The translations under genes were made by a program, and so were the position numbers. A stretch of DNA of 64,000 nucleotides from Gammaproteobacteria bacterium (lineage in GTDB: Bacteria; Pseudomonadota; Gammaproteobacteria; Enterobacterales; Alteromonadaceae), in assembly GCA_018825965.1 (NCBI GenBank), contig JAHKAA010000019.1, forward strand, positions 1-64,000, in the 5' to 3' direction. Below are positions 57,873 through 64,000 of the stretch, in pieces. The notes below the pieces were generated by a model. It saw only the letters and a list, made by a program, of their open reading frames with translations. It was not told the origin of the DNA and did no database searches. Every line of letters begins with the position of its first letter. Position 1 is the stretch's first letter.

Positions 57873-59251
57873 TGAACTGGTCACGCTGTAACCCGGTGAA
57901 TTATCTGGCTGGCCGCATATTTTTATGGTTCTGGCTGGTCTTGTCTGTGGCTGTAGCTGGCGCTATTTTATTAGCCAGAGGCTGGCCTGAACAAACGGAA
58001 ATACGGCGTTTGCCCCACCCTGTGGCTGAACAATTCAGGCACCTGAAAGAACATTTCCAACCTGTTGCCAATCTCAATACCTTACAGCACAATTTGGAAC
58101 GCAAATACAAAGGCCGTTGGCTGATGGTTGATCTAGATAATAATCAGTTGCTGAACCCGGAGGCCTTGCCAAAAAACTTCGATCCGAACTGGTTAACTGA
58201 GCTGTCGCAGCTGAGCAGACCCCGTATGCTGGTGTATAAAAATACCTTTGTGATGGGGCCATTAGTCATTGTGGCTTCGGATAAAAATGTCGCCTTATTT
58301 CAGCTAAAACAACGGCCTGAACAAGCCTGGTGGCAACTGCATACACTGCCGGAAGGCTTTTTACTGATCTTACTGCTCGCCGTTTCTGCCGTTGCCAGCT
58401 TAATTCTGGCCTTGTCCATCACACGACCTTTGCGCGAGCTTAGCAGCAGTCATTTAAAGTTTGCCCAAGGTGAACTGGACAACAGGGTCACAGCTCTGGC
58501 CGCCCGTAAAGATGAACTGGGTGATTTAGGCCGGGGTTTTAATACCATGGCCGCTCAGATAGAAAACCTGATCCATAACCAGCAGCGTTTATTGCGGGAT
58601 GTGTCGCATGAATTACGCTCCCCGCTGACCCGATCACAACTGGCGCTGGCATTGCAGCAACGACAAGGGGATCATCCTCAGTTACAACGTATTGAAATGG
58701 AACTGAAATTACTCGATCAACTGCTGGATGAATTGTTAACCTTCAGCCGGCTGGACGCAGGTCAATACCCACTGGAAAAACAGCGGCTGGATCTGACTGA
58801 GTTACTTTATGCCATTATTGAACTGAATCAGCTGGAAGCCGATGCTAAACAACAGCAGGTCCATCTGAATGCGCCTGAAGAGTGCTGGCTGGACGCCGAT
58901 CAACGTTTATTGGGTCGTGCCATTGAAAACGTGCTGCGTAACGCTATTAAATACAGTCCGGCAGAAAGCCTGATTTTATGTACACTGAAGCAACACGAAC
59001 ACCAGTTGGAATTACTGATCCAGGATCAGGGGCCAGGCGTGCCAGCAGAGAGCTTATCGCAAATTTTTGCACCTTTTTACCGGGTGTCCGCAGTGCGTGA
59101 ACACCAGAATGGCACAGGCCTTGGTTTGGCTATTGCAGCTTCAGCCATAAGGCAACATCAGGGCAGCATTAGCGCCACAGTGCCTGAAAACGGCGGTTTA
59201 GTGATCCGCATTTTGTTACCTTTGAGCAACGAAGGACGACCCCTTGCCTGA
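57872..59251 (+). CDS. cpxA: Envelope stress sensor histidine kinase CpxA
   Basis: Inner-membrane kinase of the Cpx system. The 459 aa have a first span (about 10-30), a periplasmic sensor domain, a second span (LLILLLAVSAVASLILALSI), a HAMP domain, the H-box RDVSHELRSPLTRSQLALAL, and the ATPase with NVLRNAIKYSPAE, QDQGPGVPAESL and NGTGLGLAIAAS. The Glu next to the His is as in CpxA. Overlapping ends make it cotranslated with cpxR; it overlaps pldB by 8 bases. Confidence 0.94.
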   Translation: MNWSRCNPVNYLAGRIFLWFWLVLSVAVAGAILLARGWPEQTEIRRLPHPVAEQFRHLKEHFQPVANLNTLQHNLERKYKGRWLMVDLDNNQLLNPEALPKNFDPNWLTELSQLSRPRMLVYKNTFVMGPLVIVASDKNVALFQLKQRPEQAWWQLHTLPEGFLLILLLAVSAVASLILALSITRPLRELSSSHLKFAQGELDNRVTALAARKDELGDLGRGFNTMAAQIENLIHNQQRLLRDVSHELRSPLTRSQLALALQQRQGDHPQLQRIEMELKLLDQLLDELLTFSRLDAGQYPLEKQRLDLTELLYAIIELNQLEADAKQQQVHLNAPEECWLDADQRLLGRAIENVLRNAIKYSPAESLILCTLKQHEHQLELLIQDQGPGVPAESLSQIFAPFYRVSAVREHQNGTGLGLAIAASAIRQHQGSISATVPENGGLVIRILLPLSNEGRPLA

Positions 59252-60239
59252 ATCCAGTTTTCAACCTTTGTCCGCCCGTTTTAGCGAAGAGCAACTGGCA
59301 TCAGCATTGCCTGTTTTGCAGCAATTCTGGCAACAAGGCCAGCATCAGTCTTTTTTAAGTTTTGATCAAACCCGGCTTTGTTACAGCAGTTTTCGCCATC
59401 CAAAGCCCAGAGCTGAAATAGTGCTGTCACCAGGCCGGATTGAAGCCAGCCAGAAGTATCAGGAATTTTGTTTTGATTTATATCAGGCCGGTTTTACTGT
59501 GCATCTGATTGATCACAGAGGTCAGGGTTTGTCAGACAGAATAAACCCTGATCGGCATTTAGGCGATGTGGCGGATTTTCAGCATTATGTGCAGGATTTT
59601 GCCCTCTGGTTACAGTGCCATATTCTGCCCCAGCAACAGGCACCCTTGCTGGGTTTAGCTCATTCAATGGGCAGCGCCATTTTATGCCGTTACTTGCAGC
59701 AGTATGCACAACATGGGCTGATGGGTGCTGTGTATTGCTCCCCTATGTTTGGTATAAGAAGTCATCCTTTACCAAAAGCAATAGCTGAGCCTTTTGCCCG
59801 CCTGATGGCAAGACTAAACAGGCTGTGCAGTACACAAAACTGGTATTTCCCAGGCCAATCCCGCTATAAAGACAAGCCTTTTACCGGCAATCATCTGACA
59901 CACAGCCAGGTGCGTTATCAGCAGTTTCGACAACTCTATCTTGAGCAGCCACAACTGCAATTAGGCGGCGTATCCTGCCGCTGGCTGGCACAGGCTCTGC
60001 TTGCCATTGAAGAACTACAACACGCACCGGCTTTGTCTTTGCCACAGCTGCTTATTCAGGCCACAGCAGACCCTGTAGTGGATAACCAGATGCAACAAAG
60101 TTATCAGGACAAACATCAACAGCACTGTGAGTTAGTAAAAATTGAAGGCGCCTTGCACGAAATTATTTTTGAAAGCGATGCACTGCGTAACCCAATGTTC
60201 AGAGCGCTAAATAAGTTTTTTCTTCAACTCGGACTCTGA
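59244..60239 (+). CDS. pldB: Alpha/beta hydrolase, lysophospholipase L2-like (PldB)
   Basis: Probable inner-membrane-associated lysophospholipase. The 331 aa (TTG start, inside the end of cpxA) show the oxyanion/lipase core with GFTVHLIDHRGQGLSDR, nucleophile Ser in LLGLAHSMGSAILCRYLQQY, the Asp near the end in QATADPVVDNQMQ, and His in EGALHEIIFE. The order cpxR-cpxA-pldB implies one operon; pldB could be linked to envelope lipid repair. Convergent to the cation-diffusion gene with a 33-base overlap. Confidence 0.9.
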   Translation: MPESSFQPLSARFSEEQLASALPVLQQFWQQGQHQSFLSFDQTRLCYSSFRHPKPRAEIVLSPGRIEASQKYQEFCFDLYQAGFTVHLIDHRGQGLSDRINPDRHLGDVADFQHYVQDFALWLQCHILPQQQAPLLGLAHSMGSAILCRYLQQYAQHGLMGAVYCSPMFGIRSHPLPKAIAEPFARLMARLNRLCSTQNWYFPGQSRYKDKPFTGNHLTHSQVRYQQFRQLYLEQPQLQLGGVSCRWLAQALLAIEELQHAPALSLPQLLIQATADPVVDNQMQQSYQDKHQQHCELVKIEGALHEIIFESDALRNPMFRALNKFFLQLGL

Positions 60240-61127
60240 ATAAGGCTCAGCGTGAATAATGACCTCAGCTTGTTTATACAAGGCCATTAGTTGCTGCTCG
60301 GCCCTATCCACTATGGCGTGAGCGGCCAGCAGAGATAAATCATCCTGCAACACCAGCCGCAGTTGAATAAATACCGCAGGCCCGGCCTGGCGGGTTTTTA
60401 GCTGCTCAACTGCCAGTACTTCGGGTTGTGTTAATACAGAGTGTTCAATGTGCTGCAGTTGTTCTGCGGGTAATTGTTCGTCTAACAGATGCTGCAGTGC
60501 TTCTTTAGCAAGTTCATAGGCACTATAAAGCAGATAACCACAAATCAGCACGGCCACCAGATTATCAACCCAAAGAAAACTCTGACTGGTCAAAAACAAA
60601 GCCAGCAGCACCAACAGGTTCATCAGTAAATCACTGCGGTAATGTAATAAATCAGCTTTTACCGCCAAAGAACCGGTACGCCGGATAATCCAGCGCTGGA
60701 TCAGCACCAAAGTGAAAGTGAGGCCAGCACAAAGCACAGTGATCCACATACCAAAAGCCAGTTGCTGCACTACTCCGGTTTGATGAAAACGGCTCACCGT
60801 TTGAGTGAATAACAGCAAAGCGGCTCCGGCTAAAAAAGCCGCCTGCAACAAGGCCATCACAGCTTCGGCTTTGCCATGACCAAAACTATGGTTTTTATCC
60901 GCAGGACGCAGCGCGTAACTCAATACTGAAAAATTTAATACCGACACCAATAAATCCAGTGATGCGTCGGTAAATGACGCCAGCACAGAACTGGAATTGG
61001 TGACTATCACAGCCCACAACTTCAGCACTAAGATAGTGAATGCAATGCTCAGGGTCAGATAACCAGAACGCTTAACCCAGAGCCGGTAATCTGTGCTTTG
61101 GTTCTTTTGTGTATTCAAGGTGCTCAT
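60207..61127 (-). CDS. Cation-diffusion-facilitator transporter (FieF-like)
   Basis: Exports Zn2+/Fe2+ (in E. coli FieF). The start at 61127 (MSTLNTQKNQSTDYRLWVKR) has GAGG upstream; 306 aa. Six membrane spans. Metal-binding Asp residues are in SFTDASLDLLVSVLNFSVLS and His/Asp in KADLLHYRSDLLMN, matching the FieF/YiiP D-D-H-D site; ADKNHSFGHGKAEA is also typical. C-terminal cytoplasmic domain includes RTRQAGPAVFIQLRL and HAIVDRAEQQ. In E. coli cpxP-fieF are adjacent, so the link to the Cpx locus is conserved. Confidence 0.93.
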   Translation of the reverse strand: MSTLNTQKNQSTDYRLWVKRSGYLTLSIAFTILVLKLWAVIVTNSSSVLASFTDASLDLLVSVLNFSVLSYALRPADKNHSFGHGKAEAVMALLQAAFLAGAALLLFTQTVSRFHQTGVVQQLAFGMWITVLCAGLTFTLVLIQRWIIRRTGSLAVKADLLHYRSDLLMNLLVLLALFLTSQSFLWVDNLVAVLICGYLLYSAYELAKEALQHLLDEQLPAEQLQHIEHSVLTQPEVLAVEQLKTRQAGPAVFIQLRLVLQDDLSLLAAHAIVDRAEQQLMALYKQAEVIIHAEPYSESELKKKLI

Positions 61128-61211
61128 GCCAGCCTCTTTCCTCCTCTTCCTCCATAGGCATTGTACGCCAATTTTGATACACTCACCGGGCTTCACATAC
61201 TGGAAATCATC

Positions 61212-61679
61212 ATGCTGGACATAGTGTTATACGAACCTGAAATCCCGCCAAATACCGGCAATATTATCCGCCTTTGTGCTAATACAGGCTTTCGCCTGCA
61301 TTTAATTGAACCACTGGGTTTTGCCTGGGACGATAAACGCATCAAAAGAGCTGGCCTGGACTACCACGAATTTGCTGATGTGAAACGTCATGCGAACTTT
61401 GCAGCCTTTTTAGCGGACGTTCAGCCCAAACGGGTTTTTGCCTGTACCACCAAAGGCAGCAATCATCATAGTGATGCACAGTACCAGTTAGGAGATGCGC
61501 TGGTATTTGGCCCTGAGAGTCGGGGTTTACCTGCGGATCTGCTGGCCACTTTGCCAAAAGAGCAATGGTTACGTATTCCAATGACGCCAGACAGCCGCTC
61601 TATGAATCTGTCCAATGCGGTATCGGTATTTGTTTATGAGTCATGGCGTCAGTTGGGTTATGCAGGCGCCAGAGCCTGA
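61212..61679 (+). CDS. trmL: tRNA (cytidine(34)-2'-O)-methyltransferase TrmL
   Basis: SPOUT methyltransferase that modifies the wobble base of tRNA-Leu isoacceptors. The start at 61212 ([20 protein letters not shown]) matches the family; 155 aa. The three SPOUT motifs are [36 protein letters not shown] and [20 protein letters not shown]. It is complete. GGAA is the only ribosome-binding-like sequence. Confidence 0.96.
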   Translation: MLDIVLYEPEIPPNTGNIIRLCANTGFRLHLIEPLGFAWDDKRIKRAGLDYHEFADVKRHANFAAFLADVQPKRVFACTTKGSNHHSDAQYQLGDALVFGPESRGLPADLLATLPKEQWLRIPMTPDSRSMNLSNAVSVFVYESWRQLGYAGARA

Positions 61680-61771
61680 GTTTGCCAAGCCCTGAATCCT
61701 GGAGCTATAGTGATACTCAGCCTGCTGATTTATCAGTGTTTTTAATAAAACTATCCAGGGATTACATTCAG

Positions 61772-64000
61772 ATGCTGCTGCGTTGCCTAAAACTTTGTCT
61801 GGCGCTTTGGCTTGTTTGCAGCAGCGCTGGTCTGCAGGCTTATTTGCAAGTGCAACCTATGGTGCACTCCCGTCAGTCGCAGCATTTGGCCATAGAGCTT
61901 TTTACTCAGGATAAATCAGGCCTGTTATGGTGGAGCACCAGTACCCAACTGCACCGCTTTGATGGTCATGATCACCGATCTTATACTTTACCTGCCGAAT
62001 TACAGACTCAGGCTTTGGTGCAGTTGCTGACGCTGGATCAGCATAAATTGTGGCTGGCCAGTGTTGATCAGCTCTGGTTATTTGAACAACAAAGTGGTGA
62101 GTTCCGCCAGATTTGGCAAAGCAAAGCCCCTATTAAAGCGCTGTTTCTATCCGGCAGATCCACCCCATTGATCTTAACAGAACAGGAAATCTGGCAATGG
62201 TCGGCCGAGTCCACTGATGCCCAGTTATTGTGGCGTGGTAGCAGTACAGCCGCAGGCTGGGCTCAGGGCGTCAGTGATGGTAGCTACTTATGGTTATGGT
62301 CCAAAGATGCAAAATTAGCCCGCTATGATTTAGTGAATCAAAGCTGGCAACATTATCCGGTGAATTTACCCCAGCAAACCGATTTAGCTTTAGGTCCGGA
62401 CCAACAGCTATGGTTGCTGGCGCAAAATCAAACACTTTATCAATTCAAAAAACAACAGCTACAGCCGGTAAAAACTCCAGAACACTTTTATGCCACAGCC
62501 TTTGAAGTGGATCCATTGGGTCAGGTCTGGCTGTTATCGGCCCAAAAACTTTACCTCTATCAGCACGACAGCCAAAGCTGGCAGACACAGCAACTGGCTC
62601 AACCCTGGGTTCAACTTTTTGCCGACCGGCACCAGAATATCTGGCTGGCCGATCCGGGCGGCGCTTTAGCTCTGGCGCAATCTTCAGCTTTAGAAGTGCA
62701 AGCCAGAGGTAAGCCAGTCGTTTTGGATCATAAAGGCCAGAGCTGGCAACTGGAACAGCAGCAACTCACTCAGGTGACACCAGAACAAAACAACAAGCCA
62801 GTACTGGCTTTTCCTTTTGCTTTGGAGCAGGTGAAAAAATTCTGGCACCAGCAGCAGTATTTTGTTTGGGTTGATCAGCAAATCTGGCGTTACAACGACA
62901 GCACAGCCAACTGGGTGCCAGTGGAACAAGATCCCGTACTGGATCTGACTCTGGCGGATGAGCAATTCTGGTATCTGACGCATCAGGGACTTTGGCAATG
63001 GGATCAGTCTACTGCTGCCTCCATCTTGCTGACCAACCAGGCCAACTGGTTTTTAGTGCGTTATCAGTCCGGACAACTCTGGCTCTCCGGCAACAACAGG
63101 CTGTATTCATACCTACTGGCTGATCAGCAGTTGCGTACCTACGACATCAGCCCCTGTGCCTCCTCCCCCTGTCTGGATGCAAGGCAAATACTGGATATAG
63201 TGCCGGAGCAACAAGAGTTATGGCTGCTGACGCCGGATCAGCTGTATCACTATCAGGCTCAGCACAACAATTCTAAGCTGACCCTGGTACTGCAAAACAA
63301 ATGGCAGGTGCCCTGGCAGCAACAGCATATGTTAAAGCAGGATCAACAGGTTTGGCTTTGGTCCAGACAACGGCTGAGTTTATTGGATCTGACCGATAAG
63401 TCTCTGCTGCAATGGCAACTGAATCAGGCAGAACAGCTGAATCCCTTTCAGGTTCAGTTGGTGGATCAGCAGCTGCATATCAACAGCTCCATAGGCCATT
63501 ACCAACTGCCACTGGCTCAACAAAAAAACAGCTTTATAGCGAATCCTTTGCGTCTTGAACTCATTGCCGAAAATGGACAGCGACTAAAACAGCAGGACCA
63601 TGTGTTGCAGCTGGACAGTTGGAGCCCACAGCTACGGTTTAGTCTAAGCCATTACCCTACAGCAGGTAAGCAATGGAATTACTTCCGTTATAGCCTGGAT
63701 AATGCCCAGCCTGTAATGCTGACGTATCCTCAACGCCAGTTCACATTGCAGCTGGATAACAGTGCAACCTACTTGTTGTCTGTTGAAGCCAGTCAGGATG
63801 GCCTGAGCTGGCAACGTGTGGGTGACTACCAATTGCAATTTAACCGCTACTGGTGGGTTCAACAAAGCTGGCTCTGGTTGATGCTGTTTGCTTCAGTCCT
63901 GATGTTGGCATTGTTGTTATGGCGCTACAAAAAACATCAGCATCGATTGCATCAGGCTATGGAACAGCAACTGATGATAAGCTCCTTGTTCGACAATACT
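61772..64000 (+). CDS. Large beta-propeller sensor protein (5' part only)
   Basis: An ATG at 61772 opens a frame that stays open for 743 codons to the right edge, so no end is visible. Signal peptide MLLRCLKLCLALWLVCSSAG. Then about 570 residues rich in Gln, Trp and Leu with recurring LWLL/LYxY blocks (WWSTSTQLHRFDG, LWLLAQNQTLYQ), typical of the two-component-regulator propeller. A Y_Y_Y-like beta domain follows (about residues 630-690; WNYFRYSLDNAQPVMLTYPQ), then a membrane span (WLWLMLFASVLMLALLLWRY) and a basic helix (KKHQHRLHQAMEQQLMISSL). The output domain, histidine kinase or GGDEF, lies outside the window. Confidence 0.85.
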   Translation, partial: MLLRCLKLCLALWLVCSSAGLQAYLQVQPMVHSRQSQHLAIELFTQDKSGLLWWSTSTQLHRFDGHDHRSYTLPAELQTQALVQLLTLDQHKLWLASVDQLWLFEQQSGEFRQIWQSKAPIKALFLSGRSTPLILTEQEIWQWSAESTDAQLLWRGSSTAAGWAQGVSDGSYLWLWSKDAKLARYDLVNQSWQHYPVNLPQQTDLALGPDQQLWLLAQNQTLYQFKKQQLQPVKTPEHFYATAFEVDPLGQVWLLSAQKLYLYQHDSQSWQTQQLAQPWVQLFADRHQNIWLADPGGALALAQSSALEVQARGKPVVLDHKGQSWQLEQQQLTQVTPEQNNKPVLAFPFALEQVKKFWHQQQYFVWVDQQIWRYNDSTANWVPVEQDPVLDLTLADEQFWYLTHQGLWQWDQSTAASILLTNQANWFLVRYQSGQLWLSGNNRLYSYLLADQQLRTYDISPCASSPCLDARQILDIVPEQQELWLLTPDQLYHYQAQHNNSKLTLVLQNKWQVPWQQQHMLKQDQQVWLWSRQRLSLLDLTDKSLLQWQLNQAEQLNPFQVQLVDQQLHINSSIGHYQLPLAQQKNSFIANPLRLELIAENGQRLKQQDHVLQLDSWSPQLRFSLSHYPTAGKQWNYFRYSLDNAQPVMLTYPQRQFTLQLDNSATYLLSVEASQDGLSWQRVGDYQLQFNRYWWVQQSWLWLMLFASVLMLALLLWRYKKHQHRLHQAMEQQLMISSLFDNT

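Overview
This window reads as chromosome from a gammaproteobacterium. The protein sequences and the mixture of marker genes (sodium-type MotX, CpxPRA, GlnALG, AccBC beside AroQ, GroESL beside CutA-DsbD) fit the Alteromonadales/Chromatiales branch, and Rheinheimera or Alishewanella is my best guess from memory. No search was run. Most of the window is dense housekeeping sequence. Gene order from about 21 to 43 kb closely follows the E. coli 94-95 min region: rlmB, rnr, purA, yjeT, hflC, hflK, hflX, hfq, miaA, mutL, amiB, tsaE, queG, tRNA-Gly, orn, rsgA, psd.

Layout. 1-0.85 kb: a decayed group II intron reverse-transcriptase tail and a 52-codon orphan gene. 0.85-8.9 kb: groESL with a heat-shock type promoter, cutA-dsbD, aroQ-accB-accC, prmA. 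8.9-10.3 kb: a run of very small envelope genes, namely a minimal PspC, a 31-aa membrane protein, two tandem copies of a 24-aa membrane protein, a 41-aa membrane protein and an 88-aa secreted protein. They form two transcription units, each preceded by a sigma-54-type promoter; this is the least explained part of the window. 10.4-14.3 kb: dusA followed by the remains of an island, with an integrase stub, an intact AbiEi/AbiEii toxin-antitoxin pair with its own promoter and operator, and a broken linear-amide hydrolase gene. 14.3-21 kb: zur, cheX, alr, dnaB, the rpsF-priB-rpsR-rplI operon with a probable S6:S18 leader, and fumC. 21-38 kb: rlmB, rnr, motX, an S41 protease lipoprotein, purA, yjeT with a class V PLP enzyme, hflKC, hflX, hfq, miaA, mutL, amiB and tsaE. 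38-45.6 kb: queG, two tRNA-Gly(GCC) copies of which one looks dead, orn, rsgA, psd, a GDPD, a MerC-like protein behind a probable Zur box, and small unknowns. 45.6-52.8 kb: typA and the nitrogen operon glnA-glnL-glnG with NtrC sites and a sigma-54 promoter. 52.8-64 kb: a lipoprotein, an M24 peptidase, a LysR regulator, cpxP/cpxRA around a phased CpxR-type repeat array, pldB, a cation-diffusion transporter, trmL, and the start of a large beta-propeller sensor that runs off the right edge.

Together the genes cover protein folding and envelope quality control (GroESL, DsbD, HflKC, CpxPRA, PspC), translation and RNA processing (ribosomal proteins, RNase R, Orn, RsgA, RlmB, TrmL, DusA, QueG, MiaA, TsaE), replication and repair (DnaB, PriB, MutL), lipid and cell-wall synthesis (AccBC, Psd, Alr, AmiB) and nitrogen and metal control (GlnALG, Zur). 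Accessory DNA is confined to the left edge and to the dusA-zur interval.
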